From: Actinacidiphila rubida
GTDB taxonomy: Bacteria > Actinomycetota > Actinomycetes > Streptomycetales > Streptomycetaceae
Assembly: GCF_900110255.1 (NCBI RefSeq)
Contig: NZ_FODD01000011.1
Span: 124,001-188,000, forward strand
Direction: 5' to 3'
DNA: 64,000 bases
In this document: positions 36,028 to 46,886 of the stretch, in pieces
How positions within the stretch are numbered: the stretch's first letter is position 1
Layout of the letters: every line of letters begins with the position of its first letter
The notes under the pieces: model-generated
Told to the model about the DNA's origin: nothing
Database searches by the model: none
The model's input: the letters and a program-made list of their open reading frames with translations, nothing else
Position numbers and translations under genes: made by a program

Positions 36028-36870
36028 TCACCCCACGGTCAGGTCCTGCAGGCCCACGACGCGCAGCAGTTGCAGCCGCTCGTACGACTCGGAGCCCGGG
36101 CGGGCGGTGTGGACGACCAGCCGCTGGTCGTGCCCGGCACTCAGCAGCACCTCGCACTGCAGCTCCAGCAGGCCGACCACCGGGTGCAGGAAGCGCTTGG
36201 TGTCGGACCGCCGCACGGCCACCTCGTGCTCCGCCCAGAGGCTCGCGAACCGCGGGCTGGCCGCGCGGAGTTCGGCCACCAGCGCGGCCGGCCGCGGATC
36301 GTCGGGCCGGGCCGCCAGCACCGCCCGCAGGCCGGCCACGTGGCCGCGGGCGAGCGTCTCGTGGTCCTCCTCGGGGAACAGCGCGAACCCCGCAGGGTCG
36401 GTGAACATCCGCCGGATGATGTTGCGCAGGTGCGGCGGCCGGGCGAAGACGTCCCCCGACAGCGCGGCCGACATGGGGTTCTGGGCGAGCACGTCGCCGA
36501 TGTCGCTGATCACCTGAGCCGGGGTGTCGTGCAGCCGGTCGAGGATCAGCAGCAGCCCGGGCCGCACGTGCCCGCTCCCGCCGGTCTCGCGCGGCGGCTC
36601 CTCCCCCGCCAGGTGGAACAGGTGGTCGCGCTCGTCGGCGGTCAGGCGCAGCGCGCGGCCCAGCGAGGTGAGCATCTGGCGCGACGGGTGCGGGCCGCGG
36701 GCCTGCTCCAGACGCGTGTAGTAGTCCACGGACATCCCGGCCAGCTGCGCCACCTCCTCCCGGCGCAGGCCCGGCGTGCGGCGCCTGGCGCCCTCCGAGA
36801 GCCCCACGTCGCCGGGGGCCAGGCGGGTACGGCAGCGGCGCAGGAAGTCGGCGAGCTCTGGTCTGTCCAC
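36028..36870 (-). CDS. XRE-type regulator with MmyB-like ligand domain
   Basis: A 280-residue regulator. The N-terminal HTH (about 5-75, with RRRTPGLRREEVAQLAGMSVDYYTRLEQ) is the hallmark of a large Streptomyces family whose C-terminal MmyB-like domain (about 105-275, with NPMSAALSGDVF and PEEDHETLARGHVAGLR) is a PAS-like fold that binds a fatty-acid-like ligand. These genes usually control an adjacent oxidoreductase, but here the neighbours are not obvious targets. The GTG at 36870 was chosen by homology (VDRPELADFL); its ribosome binding site is weak. Confidence 0.87.
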   Translation of the reverse strand: MDRPELADFLRRCRTRLAPGDVGLSEGARRRTPGLRREEVAQLAGMSVDYYTRLEQARGPHPSRQMLTSLGRALRLTADERDHLFHLAGEEPPRETGGSGHVRPGLLLILDRLHDTPAQVISDIGDVLAQNPMSAALSGDVFARPPHLRNIIRRMFTDPAGFALFPEEDHETLARGHVAGLRAVLAARPDDPRPAALVAELRAASPRFASLWAEHEVAVRRSDTKRFLHPVVGLLELQCEVLLSAGHDQRLVVHTARPGSESYERLQLLRVVGLQDLTVG

Positions 36871-37003
36871 GGTTCCAGCATGCGGCCGCCGGCGGCCGGT
36901 ATCCAGGGAGTGCCGATCCCCGGATCGGGCGCCCGCCCTCTCTCGGCCGCCGGCCCGGCCCACGGCGCGCGGCCACCGGAGCTCGCCGGACCGCGCCGGC
37001 CGC

Positions 37004-37080
37004 GGTCCGGCCGCACGGACGGGGTTCGGCCACACAGCCGGGGTGCACCCGCTCGGCCGGGGTCCGGCCGCACGGACGGG
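37004..37080. repeat. 20-bp direct repeat in the XRE/DUF5995 spacer
   Basis: GGTCCGGCCGCACGGACGGG occurs exactly at 37004-37023 and 37061-37080, 57 bases apart, in the 291-base gap between the divergent XRE and DUF5995 genes. The unit contains GTCCGGCCGCACGGAC, an imperfect dyad (GTCCG/CGGAC). Confidence 0.6.
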
Positions 37081-37161
37081 ACGCACCCGCACGGGTGGCG
37101 TCGGGACGGGGGCCGCGCGTGCCGCAGCCCGTCGGCGCCCTCGGGTCCCGAGCCTGGGGCC

Positions 37162-37980
37162 ATGACCGTCACGCCCGCCATGACCCCACGGCCCGGCCGT
37201 CCGGCACCGAGCGCGCGGCCCGCGGACCTGCGGGGCGTCCTGGACCGGATGCGGGCGCTGGCTGCCGCGCTGCCGCCGGACGACGGGGTAGCGGTTTTCA
37301 ACGGCGTCTACCTGGCGGTCACCGAGGAGATCGAACGGCGGCTGACCGCCGGCGAGTTCGCGGTACCGGAGACCGCGGCCGCGCTCGCCGCACGGTTCGC
37401 CGGCCGCTATCTGGCGGCGGTCGGTGGCGGTAGCGGCGGGCGGCGCCCGCCGGACTGCTGGCGGACGCTGCTGCACCGGCGGGCCGACCGCCGCCTGCAC
37501 GCCCTGCAGTTCGCCCTGGCCGGCGTCAACGCGCACGTCGGCCACGACCTGCCACTCGCGGTGGTCGGCACCGCGCGGGCGGCCGGGACGGAACTGGCGT
37601 GCCTGAGAACGGACTTCGACCGGGTCGGCGAGGTGCTCGCCGTCATCGAGACCCGGGTGCGGGAGCAGCTCATGCCCGGCCCCGACGCCCTGGAGGCGGC
37701 CGAGCCGCTCACCCATCTGGCCGGGGCGTGGAGCCTGGCGAGGGCGCGGGACGGAGCGTGGGCGACGGCCCGCCTGCTGTGGCTGCTGCGGCGGCACGGC
37801 GACGCCTACCGGGAGAGCGTGGAGCTGCTGGACGCGACCGTGGCGCTCACCGGGCGCCTGCTGCTCGCGCCCCTGCCGCTGCCCCGCGCCGCGGCCGGCC
37901 CCCGCCGCCCCGCGGCCGGCGCCCCTGGTCCGCGGGCGCCTCAGTCCTCCGGCAGCGTCACCGGCGCGATGTCGTCGTAG
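37162..37980 (+). CDS. DUF5995 family protein
   Basis: A 272-residue predicted soluble protein of unknown function. Conserved family segments are VFNGVYLAVTEEIERRL (about 45-60) and LQFALAGVNAHVGHDLPLAVV (about 115-135), where His and Asp in NAHVGHDL may bind a metal. The C-terminal tail is proline/alanine-rich. The ATG at 37162 gives a reasonable N-terminus, although GGGGC before it is a poor ribosome binding site. Its last 40 bases overlap the 3' end of the convergent flavin amine oxidase gene. Confidence 0.78.
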   Translation: MTVTPAMTPRPGRPAPSARPADLRGVLDRMRALAAALPPDDGVAVFNGVYLAVTEEIERRLTAGEFAVPETAAALAARFAGRYLAAVGGGSGGRRPPDCWRTLLHRRADRRLHALQFALAGVNAHVGHDLPLAVVGTARAAGTELACLRTDFDRVGEVLAVIETRVREQLMPGPDALEAAEPLTHLAGAWSLARARDGAWATARLLWLLRRHGDAYRESVELLDATVALTGRLLLAPLPLPRAAAGPRRPAAGAPGPRAPQSSGSVTGAMSS

Positions 37981-39644
37981 ACGTCGCCGGGACCCGGGTT
38001 AAGCGGGTCGGTGCCGCCGCCGAGGTGGTGCATCACGCCCCACACCGCGTTCAGCGCGGTCTGCACCGCGCCCTCGGCCCAGCCCGCCGTCCACGAGACG
38101 TCGTCGCCGGCCAGGAACAGCCCGCGCTGGTCGGCGGGCAGCGCGTCCTGCATGAAGTGGGTGAACAGCCGCCGCTGGTAGCGGTAGTGGCCGGGCAGGT
38201 TGGCCTTGAACGCGCCCATGAAGTACGGCTCGTTCTCCCAGGAGACGGTCACCGGGTTGCCGATGATGTGACGCCTGATGTCGACGCCCGGGTAGATCTC
38301 GCCGAGCGACTTGAGCATGACCTCCATCCGCTCGTGCGCACTCAGCGGCAGCCACTTCAGGCTGTCGTCGCACCACGTGTACGACAGGCAGATCGCGGCG
38401 GGCCGGTCCGGGCCGTCGTCGAGCAGGTAGGTGCCGCGCGTCATCCGGTCGGTGAGGGTCATCGACATGGTGTCGCGCCCGGTCCGCGGGTCCTTGTCCA
38501 GCCAGAACGGCCGGTCGACGGGCACGAAGAGCTTGCTGGACTCCATGTAGTGGGTGCGCTCGATGGCCGTCCAGTGGTCGATCGGGAACAGCGAGTCGTC
38601 GCAGGAGATCTTCGACAGCAGCATCCAGCTCTGCGCGGTGAAGATCGCCGCCCGGTAGGTGCGGATGTCGCCGGTGGAGTCGGTGACGGTGATCCGGTTG
38701 CCGGCCGTGCGGTGCAGGCCGGTGACCGCGGGCCGCGGGTCGCCGCCGTGCAGCGAGCGCAGCGAGGTGCCGCGCGGCCAGTGCAGCAGCTTGTCCGGCT
38801 CGCGCTCCCAGAGCCGCAGCGGGAGCTGCTGGCTGCCGCCGACGATGCCGCGGTGGTCGTCGTCCGCGCCGGTGTAGACGACCCGCAGGATCTCCAGGAT
38901 GGAGTTGGGGAAGTCGGTGTCCCACCCGCCGGTGCCGAAGCCGACCTGGCCGAAGATCTCGCGGTGCCGGAACGACGCGAACGCCGGGGAGTCGCACAGG
39001 AATCCGTAGAAGGTCTGGTTGTCCAGCTTCTCCACCAGCGCGGACCAGATCTCGCGGATCTTCGGTATGTCGCGGGTGCGCAGGGCGTGCTGCATCGCGG
39101 AGAAGTCGGCGCCCTCCTCCAGGCAGGCGTTCCACGCGTGCATCACCTGGCGGTAGACGTCGGGCAGGTCCTCCAGCGAGGTGGCGTAGTGGCTCTCGCC
39201 CTTGAGGTCCACGACGGTCGACGGGGTGTCCGGCGCCAGCGGGTTGGGGAACGGCCGGGTCTCCAGACCCACCAGGTCGACGTAGTGCTGGAAGGCGGTC
39301 GAGGACGGCGGGAAGCGCATCGCGCCCATCTCCGCGGTCAGGCCCGGGTCGCAGCCCTCGAACCCGACCGTGCGCAGCCGGCCGCCGATCCGGTCGGCCT
39401 CGTAGACCACGGGGCGCAGGCCCATCTTCATCAGCTCGTACGCGGCGACGATCCCCGACAGGCCGCCGCCGATCACCGCCACCTCGGTGCCGTGCTCGGT
39501 GGCCGGCACCGAGCCCAGGCCCGCGGGGTGGGCGAGGAAGTCGTCGTAGGCGTAGGGGAAGTCGGGGCCGAACATCGTGATGGCCGGCTGTGCCTGCGCC
39601 TCGATGTGCTGCTCGTCGTGGACGGCGGTGGGCACGGACGTCAT
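37941..39644 (-). CDS. Flavin monoamine oxidase family protein
   Basis: A 567-residue FAD-dependent amine/L-amino acid oxidase. The Rossmann motif VAVIGGGLSGIVAAYELMKMG (about 54-74) is followed by the GG-doublet region EADRIGGRLRT, EMGAMRFPPS and the C-terminal FAD motif GLFLAGDDVSWTAGWAEGAVQTALNAV. Related enzymes include tryptophan 2-monooxygenase and L-amino acid oxidases. It lies 114 bases downstream of a nitrilase-family gene in the same direction, which would suit an oxidase-plus-amidase route such as tryptophan to indole-3-acetamide to indole-3-acetate. Substrate is inferred, not shown. The 3' end overlaps the convergent DUF5995 gene by 40 bases. Confidence 0.88.
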   Translation of the reverse strand: MTSVPTAVHDEQHIEAQAQPAITMFGPDFPYAYDDFLAHPAGLGSVPATEHGTEVAVIGGGLSGIVAAYELMKMGLRPVVYEADRIGGRLRTVGFEGCDPGLTAEMGAMRFPPSSTAFQHYVDLVGLETRPFPNPLAPDTPSTVVDLKGESHYATSLEDLPDVYRQVMHAWNACLEEGADFSAMQHALRTRDIPKIREIWSALVEKLDNQTFYGFLCDSPAFASFRHREIFGQVGFGTGGWDTDFPNSILEILRVVYTGADDDHRGIVGGSQQLPLRLWEREPDKLLHWPRGTSLRSLHGGDPRPAVTGLHRTAGNRITVTDSTGDIRTYRAAIFTAQSWMLLSKISCDDSLFPIDHWTAIERTHYMESSKLFVPVDRPFWLDKDPRTGRDTMSMTLTDRMTRGTYLLDDGPDRPAAICLSYTWCDDSLKWLPLSAHERMEVMLKSLGEIYPGVDIRRHIIGNPVTVSWENEPYFMGAFKANLPGHYRYQRRLFTHFMQDALPADQRGLFLAGDDVSWTAGWAEGAVQTALNAVWGVMHHLGGGTDPLNPGPGDVYDDIAPVTLPED

Positions 39645-39758
39645 GGGGCGGCTCTCCTGGTCGTACGCGGGGGCGGCGGTGCGGGGTGCGGGGCGGGCTG
39701 GCAGCGGGAGCGGTGCGGCTCCGGGCCGGTGCGGACCGGGGCGGGTGCGCCCGGCGGC

Positions 39759-40568
39759 TCAGGTCAGCGAGCGGTACAACTCCGGCCTGCGGTCGGCGAG
39801 ATAGGGCGTCTCGGCACGGGCGGCGCGGACCGCCTCGGGGTCGACGGAGGCGACGAGGAGTTCGGGTCCGGCGCCGGCCCGCGCGCGGACCGTGCCGTCG
39901 GGCCCCGCCAGGCAGCTCAGTCCGGCGAAGTCGAACTCCCCTTCCGGGCCGCAGCGGTTGGCGTACGCGACGTGCATGCCGTTCTCGTACGCCCGGGCGG
40001 GCACGAGGACCTGCGGGACGAACTCGTAGGGGCGCATCAACGCCGTGGGGACCAGCAGCAGTTCGGTTCCGGCCAGCGCGTGGGCGCGCACGGCCTCGGG
40101 GAACTCCACGTCGTAGCAGATCAGCAGGCCGACCCGGACGCCGTCCACGGTGGCCTGCGCGAGCGGGCGGTCGCCGGGGGTGAACGCGGTCCTCTCGTAG
40201 TCGCCGAACAGGTGCGCCTTGCGGTACACGACCAGCTCCGCGCCGTCGGCGCCGACCAGGCGGACCGCGTTGAACACCGCGTCCCCGTCCGCGGTCACGC
40301 GCTCGGGGAAGCCGTAGGCGATCGCGATGCCGTGCCGGGCCGCGATCGCGTCGACGCGCGCCGCCGACGGGCCGTCCGCGGGCTCGGCCAGCTCGGCGAC
40401 ACGGACGCCGAGGGCGTAGCCGGTGAGGAACAGCTCGCTGGTGGCGAGCAGCCGCGCGCCCTGCGCGGCCGCCTGCGCCGCGGCCTCGTCCAGGGCCCGC
40501 AGGCTGTCCGCGACGGTCGCGGGCACGCCGGCGGGGCCTTGCAGCAGGGCGGTGCGCAACGGCGCCAT
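39759..40568 (-). CDS. Nitrilase-superfamily amidohydrolase
   Basis: A 269-residue C-N hydrolase with the intact catalytic triad Glu45 (ATSELFLTGY), Lys117 (YRKAHLFGDYE) and Cys151 (LLICYDVEFPE). The sequence is closer to aliphatic amidases and deaminated-glutathione/omega-amidase-type enzymes than to true nitrilases. It precedes the flavin amine oxidase gene on the same strand; if the oxidase generates an amide by oxidative decarboxylation, this enzyme could hydrolyse it. The ATG at 40568 has GAAAGAGG upstream. Confidence 0.88.
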   Translation of the reverse strand: MAPLRTALLQGPAGVPATVADSLRALDEAAAQAAAQGARLLATSELFLTGYALGVRVAELAEPADGPSAARVDAIAARHGIAIAYGFPERVTADGDAVFNAVRLVGADGAELVVYRKAHLFGDYERTAFTPGDRPLAQATVDGVRVGLLICYDVEFPEAVRAHALAGTELLLVPTALMRPYEFVPQVLVPARAYENGMHVAYANRCGPEGEFDFAGLSCLAGPDGTVRARAGAGPELLVASVDPEAVRAARAETPYLADRRPELYRSLT

Positions 40569-40859
40569 GGAGCCTCTTTCGCCTGGTCAGGTGGGGTCTG
40601 CGGGGACTCCTTCGACGGTACGTCGCGGGGGTGGGCGGGCGGAAGGCGCGAACATTGCGACCGGTGATGCGATCCGTTGCGTCTTTTCCCCCGGAACCGG
40701 CGATTCGTTGCGCCGGGTGCGGCGGCACGGCCGGCGTCACTCCTGGTGCGGCGGTGCGGGCACGCGGAGGCGGGCATGCCGCGGCGGGCGCCCGCGCCCC
40801 GGGGTGGGGTGCGGGCGCCCGCCGTGAAAGGGGCCGCGGGCGCGGTCAGCGCGGGGCGG

Positions 40860-41927
40860 TCACTGGAAGCGCTGGTCCTTGCCGGCCTGACCGGTCTCCC
40901 TGGTGCCCTTGCCGGTCCCGTCGAACCCCATGTCGGACTCGATGCGCTCCTTGCGCACCCGGCCGCGGACGGTCTTCTCCTCGGTGCGCTCCTCCACGCG
41001 CATCCGCACGCGCTCCTTGGGGACCACCCGGGTGTCGATGACCGCCTCCTCCTCGTGGAGGGTGATGTACTGGTCGGCCTCGGAGATCTCCGGGTTCATG
41101 CCGCTCCGGGTCGCGTCGGTGATCGGCTCGCGTTCGAGCCTGACCTCCTCGTGCCGGATCGGCACCGTCTTCTCGACCTCCTCGACCTCGACGTACTTGT
41201 GCAGGCGGGCACGGCCCGAGGTGTGCCGCTGGACGTCGACCACCAGCTCCTCCTCGGAGCGGGTCATCATCTCCTGCCCCTCGGCCATGGCGCCCTTGCC
41301 GGAGGCCGGCGCCGACCGCCCGGAGGAGGCGGCGCGGTCCGCCGCGAAGCCGGTCCCGGTGCCGGCCTCGCTGCCGGACATGCCGGTGCCCGCGGACTTC
41401 TCGCTGCCGGCCGCGCTCTCGCGCATGCCGGCGGCCGCGCCGGACTTCGGGCCGCGGTCCATGCCGCTCTCGGCACCCATGCCGCCACCGGCGCCCTTGG
41501 AGGTACCGGCGCCCGACTCCTCGCCGCGCTTGGCGTGCCGGCCGGATATCCCGGCCGCCGCTCCGGCAGTCCCCGCCGCCGCGGCCTTCTCGCCTGCCGC
41601 GGCACCGCCGCTCTCGATGCCGTAGTAGCGGTACAGATGCCGCTCCTCCTCGACCGAGAGGTGTCCGCCCGAGTCGACGTCCACGTTCGGCGCGCCCTTG
41701 ATCTTCTCCTTGTCGTAGGGGATCTCGAGATGGTCCTGGACCAGCTGGGCCGAGCGGGTCGGCACGAACGTCTCGTTGTTGCCGAAGAACCCGGTCTTCA
41801 CGGTGACCCACTCGGGATCGCCGGTGGCGTCGTCCAGGTACATGTGCTTGGCGTCGCCGATCTTCTTCCCCGTGGAGTCGTGGACCGGATGGCCCACGAC
41901 CTGGGATATCTGCTCGCGGGTGATCAT
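40860..41927 (-). CDS. PRC-barrel and DUF2382 stress protein
   Basis: A 355-residue soluble protein. The N-terminal PRC-barrel (about 1-75: GHPVHDSTGKKIGDAKHMYLDD) is followed by a long glycine/serine/alanine-rich low-complexity linker (about 105-220) and a C-terminal DUF2382 domain (about 225-330: LVVDVQRHTSGRARLHKYVEVEE and EEEAVIDTRVVPKERVRM). Such proteins are associated with general stress responses in actinobacteria and deinococci. The ATG at 41927 has the ribosome binding site AAGGAGG. A sigma-B-type promoter lies about 55 bases upstream, supporting stress induction. Confidence 0.9.
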   Translation of the reverse strand: MITREQISQVVGHPVHDSTGKKIGDAKHMYLDDATGDPEWVTVKTGFFGNNETFVPTRSAQLVQDHLEIPYDKEKIKGAPNVDVDSGGHLSVEEERHLYRYYGIESGGAAAGEKAAAAGTAGAAAGISGRHAKRGEESGAGTSKGAGGGMGAESGMDRGPKSGAAAGMRESAAGSEKSAGTGMSGSEAGTGTGFAADRAASSGRSAPASGKGAMAEGQEMMTRSEEELVVDVQRHTSGRARLHKYVEVEEVEKTVPIRHEEVRLEREPITDATRSGMNPEISEADQYITLHEEEAVIDTRVVPKERVRMRVEERTEEKTVRGRVRKERIESDMGFDGTGKGTRETGQAGKDQRFQ

Positions 41928-41977
41928 GCCGCCTCCTTGAGGACTGCCGTGGCCGATCTCCGGCCTCACCCAGCGCG

Positions 41978-42001
41978 TTACCCCAATGGTGTAGACAAAA
42001 C
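41978..42001 (-). promoter_or_regulatory. Sigma-B type promoter of the DUF2382 gene
   Basis: On the minus strand GTTT (42001-41998) is followed after exactly 14 bases by GGGTAA (41983-41978). This fits the SigB consensus GNNT-N14-16-GGGTAY except for the final base. Confidence 0.65.
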
Positions 42002-42126
42002 ATCGCACTCACGCACAATCACGACATTTCACTGCGAGCAGGCGGCTCGTCCGGGCCGGAGCCGGCGGGCGTGCCCGGCCTTCCGGCCAGGGGAGGCGGG
42101 ACCGGCCGGAACGCCCGGCGGCAGCC

Positions 42127-42582
42127 TCAGTCGGGGGCGCCGGCCCCGTAGCGGCGCAGCAGGGGGGACAGCACCAGCACGGACTTGGTGCGGGTCACGA
42201 AGGGCTCGCCGGCGATCCGCTCCAGTACCTGCTCGAAGTGGCGCACGTCGGACGCGAAGACCTGCACGACGGCGTCCGCCTCGCCGGTGACGGTGGAGGC
42301 CGAGGCCACCTCCGGGTAGCGGGCGAGGCCGCGGCGGATGTCGGAGGGCGAGGTGTTGTGCCGGCAGTACAGCTCGACCAGGGCCTCGGTCTGCCAGCCG
42401 AGTGCGGCCGGGTCGACACGCACCGTGAAACCGGTGATCGCCCCGGCCGCCAGCAGCCGGTCGACCCGGCGCTTGACGGCGGGCGCCGACAGGCCGACCT
42501 CGGCCCCGATGTCGGCGTAGGAGCGGCGCGCGTCGGCGGCCAGGGCGTGGACGATGCGTTCGTCGAGTTCGTTCAGCGGCAC
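42127..42582 (-). CDS. Lrp/AsnC family transcriptional regulator
   Basis: A 151-residue regulator with N-terminal HTH (about 5-50: SYADIGAEVGLSAPAVKRRVDRLLAAG) and RAM/ACT domain (about 65-140, including STVTGEADAVVQVFA). The GTG at 42582 yields VPLNELDERIVHALA, the normal N-terminus; the frame upstream is not protein-like. It sits between the DUF2382 gene and guaB1 and could act on distant amino acid genes. No operator is identifiable. Confidence 0.88.
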   Translation of the reverse strand: MPLNELDERIVHALAADARRSYADIGAEVGLSAPAVKRRVDRLLAAGAITGFTVRVDPAALGWQTEALVELYCRHNTSPSDIRRGLARYPEVASASTVTGEADAVVQVFASDVRHFEQVLERIAGEPFVTRTKSVLVLSPLLRRYGAGAPD

Positions 42583-42682
42583 GTCGGGAGTGTCGCACGG
42601 GCCGGTCCCGGGGCGGCCGGGACGCCCCGCGCGGCACTCCGCGGCGACGGGGCCGGGAGCGCCGCGCGGCACTCCGCGGCGG

Positions 42683-44209
<1,527 letters not shown>

Positions 44210-44395
44210 TCATCGTGGACGATCCGCGTTCGTGCACGGACACGGCGGATGTCTGTACCTTTCCCCAGCCCGGCGGCGGCCCGCCTGTCGTTTCGTCCAG
44301 ACGGGCCGGTGACCGCCGTCCGCTGCCCGTGCGAGGCCGGGCGACCGCGAGGAGGCTGGAGGGAGGGTCACCCGCGCGGCGCGAGGAGGAACGCC

Positions 44396-45466
44396 ATGAA
44401 AGCACTCGTCTTCAACGGTCCTGGCCGGTCCTCCTGGCAGGACGCCCGGGACCCGGCGGTCCAGGACCCGGCCGACGCGATCGTCCGGGTCGAGGCCACC
44501 ACCATCTGCGGCACCGACCTGCACATCCTGGCGGGCGACGTGCCGGACGTGCCGCCGGGCACGGTCCTGGGGCACGAGGCCGTGGGCCGGGTCGTCGAGA
44601 CGGGCAGCGCGGTGCGCGCGGTGCGGCCGGGCGACCGGGTGCTGGTCTCCTGCATCAGCGGCTGCGGCCGGTGCCGGTTCTGCCGCGAGGCCGCCTACGG
44701 CCAGTGCACCGAGGGCGGCGGCTGGATCCTCGGGCACCGCATCGACGGCACCCAGGCGGAGTTCGTGCGGGTGCCGTTCGCCGACATGTCGCTGTACTCG
44801 CTGCCGGAATCCGTCCCGGCCAGGGACGCGGTGCTGCTCTCGGACATCTTCCCGACCGCCTACGAGGTGGGCGTGCTCAAGGGGCGGGTGCGCCCCGGGG
44901 ACACGGTCGTCGTGGTCGGCGCGGGTCCCATCGGGCTGGCCGCGATCGCCGGCGCGCAGCTGTTCTCGCCGTCCCGGATCGTCGCCGTGGACCCCGCGGC
45001 GATCCGCCTGGAGGCGGCCAAGGCCCTCGGCGCCGACGCCATCGCCACGCCGGCCGAGGCCGAGCCGCTGGTCGCGGACCTGACCGGTGGCCTGGGCGCC
45101 GACGTGGTGATCGAGGCGGTGGGGCTGCCGGAGAGCTTCGAGCAGTGCACCCGCATGGTCCGCCCCGGCGGCCGGCTGGCCAACGTCGGGGTGCACGGCG
45201 GGCCCGCCACGCTGCATCTGGAGGACGCGTGGTTCAGGAACCTGACGATCACGACCGGGCTGGTGGACGCCTCGTCCACCGCCACCCTGCTGCAGATGCT
45301 GACCGACCGCAGGCTGCCCGTCGCCGCCCTGGTCACCCACACCTTCGAGCTGGGGCAGATGGAGGAGGCGTACGACATCTTCGCGCGCGCCGCCGACACG
45401 GGCGCTCTCAAGGTGATCCTCGGCGAACCGCAGCACGACGAGCTGACGCTGCGGACCGCGGCCTGA
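44396..45466 (+). CDS. Zinc-dependent alcohol dehydrogenase (MDR family)
   Basis: A 356-residue NAD(P)-dependent dehydrogenase. Catalytic zinc ligands Cys38 (TTICGTDLH) with His60-Glu61 (GHEAVG), and structural zinc cysteines Cys90, Cys93, Cys96 and Cys104, are all present. The nucleotide-binding motif GAGPIGLAA is at about 177. The C-terminal half resembles the fungal/bacterial threonine- and sorbitol-dehydrogenase-like group, and a short-chain alcohol is a likely substrate. The ATG at 44396 follows GAGGAGGAA. It is transcribed toward the site-2 protease gene with a 196-base gap. Confidence 0.9.
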   Translation: MKALVFNGPGRSSWQDARDPAVQDPADAIVRVEATTICGTDLHILAGDVPDVPPGTVLGHEAVGRVVETGSAVRAVRPGDRVLVSCISGCGRCRFCREAAYGQCTEGGGWILGHRIDGTQAEFVRVPFADMSLYSLPESVPARDAVLLSDIFPTAYEVGVLKGRVRPGDTVVVVGAGPIGLAAIAGAQLFSPSRIVAVDPAAIRLEAAKALGADAIATPAEAEPLVADLTGGLGADVVIEAVGLPESFEQCTRMVRPGGRLANVGVHGGPATLHLEDAWFRNLTITTGLVDASSTATLLQMLTDRRLPVAALVTHTFELGQMEEAYDIFARAADTGALKVILGEPQHDELTLRTAA

Positions 45467-45662
45467 CCATCCGTCCGGCCATCGACCTGGCCATCGGCCC
45501 GGCCGCCGGCCCCCGCCCGGCGGCCGGCGGCCCGCACCGCGCCCGGTGCCCGGACGGCCCCGCGGGCCTGGCCGTGCCGCACCGAGCGAGGGAGGCTGGA
45601 GGTACCGGGCCGCGCGGGACATCGCGCGGCGCGGCGCCCCGGGCGCCGGAAGAAGGGCTCCC

Positions 45663-46823
45663 ATGACCGGGTCGTTCAGGATCGGACGGATCGGCGGGGT
45701 GCCGCTGCGCCTGCACTGGAGCGTGCCGGTGCTGGTGATCGTGATCGGCTACGGGCTCGGGCGCGGCACACTGCCCGCCTGGGTGCCCGACCGGTCGGGC
45801 GCGGTCTACGCGGCCACCGCGGTGATCGGCTCGGTGCTGCTCGCCGTGAGCCTGCTGCTGCACGAGGCCGCGCACGCGACCGCGGCCCGCAGGAGCGGCA
45901 TCGACGTCGAGGACGTGACCCTGTGGGCTCTGGGCGGCGTGACGCGGATGGGCCGCCCCCGGACCGCGGGCGTGGCGCTGTGGGTGGCGATCGTGGGGCC
46001 GCTCGCGAGCCTGGTCATCGGCGGCGCCGCGCTCGGCGCGGGGATCGGCCTGCACTCGGCGCCGAGCTGGGCGCTGCCGGCCGCCCTGCTGGCCTGGCTC
46101 GGCTGGGCGAACCTGCTGCTGGGTGTCTTCAACCTGCTGCCGGCGGTGCCGCTGGACGGCGGCCGGGTGCTGCAGGCGGTGATCTGGCTCGCCGTCAAGG
46201 ACCGCGACCGCTCGGAGCTGGCCGCCGACCGCGGCGGGCAGATCGTCGGCGGGCTGATCGTGGCGGCCGGCTGGTACCTGATACTGCGCGGCGACGCGGG
46301 CGGCCTGTGGATCGCGGTCGTCGGCCTGTTCATCGCCTTCACCGCGAGCATGGAGCGCAGACGCGTCGCCATCACCTCGGCGCTGCGCGGGGTGAAGGTG
46401 GCCGACGCGATGACGGCACCGGTGACGACCGCGTCCGACTGGCTGACCGTCGACCGGTTCATCGAGGGCGAGGCCGGCCGGTCGGGGCACGCGGTCGTGC
46501 CGCTCACCGACCTCAACGGCAGCCCGACGGGCATCGTGCAGGCGCGGAGCGTGGCGATGGTGCCGGTCGAGCAGCGGGAGGACGTCCGGCTGCGCCAGGT
46601 GGCGACACCGCTCGCGCAGTGCACGGTGGCCCGCCCCGACGACCTGCTCAACGACGTGGTCGAGGGCATCCGCACGCAGATCGGGCTGCGCATCCTCGTC
46701 GTCGACGGGCACCGCCTGGTGGGCATCGTGACCCCGGACGACCTCACCCGCGTCGTCCAGCGGCGGACGACACGGGCCCGTGCGGCCGACCGTCCCGCCG
46801 CTCCCCCGCCGCGCTGGCGCTGA
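45663..46823 (+). CDS. Site-2 protease with CBS domains (M50B)
   Basis: A 386-residue intramembrane zinc metalloprotease of the S2P/SpoIVFB-CBS group. The first helices carry the HEAAH active site (His67, Glu68, His71), and the third metal ligand is Asp165 in LLPAVPLDGGR. About six transmembrane segments end near residue 225, followed by a cytoplasmic CBS pair (about 235-370), which likely senses nucleotides. It may cleave a membrane-bound sigma or anti-sigma factor; no partner is adjacent. The ATG at 45663 follows GAAGAAGGG. Confidence 0.9.
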   Translation: MTGSFRIGRIGGVPLRLHWSVPVLVIVIGYGLGRGTLPAWVPDRSGAVYAATAVIGSVLLAVSLLLHEAAHATAARRSGIDVEDVTLWALGGVTRMGRPRTAGVALWVAIVGPLASLVIGGAALGAGIGLHSAPSWALPAALLAWLGWANLLLGVFNLLPAVPLDGGRVLQAVIWLAVKDRDRSELAADRGGQIVGGLIVAAGWYLILRGDAGGLWIAVVGLFIAFTASMERRRVAITSALRGVKVADAMTAPVTTASDWLTVDRFIEGEAGRSGHAVVPLTDLNGSPTGIVQARSVAMVPVEQREDVRLRQVATPLAQCTVARPDDLLNDVVEGIRTQIGLRILVVDGHRLVGIVTPDDLTRVVQRRTTRARAADRPAAPPPRWR

Positions 46824-46886
46824 CCACCCGTCGGGTCACGCCTCGCGCCGCCGGGTCACGCACGCGCCGGCCGGGGCGGCCGGGTG

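Noticed and set aside
37599..40667. 1022-codon open frame over the amine oxidase and nitrilase genes
   Set aside because: Antisense shadow; the opposite strand carries FAD and nitrilase triad motifs.
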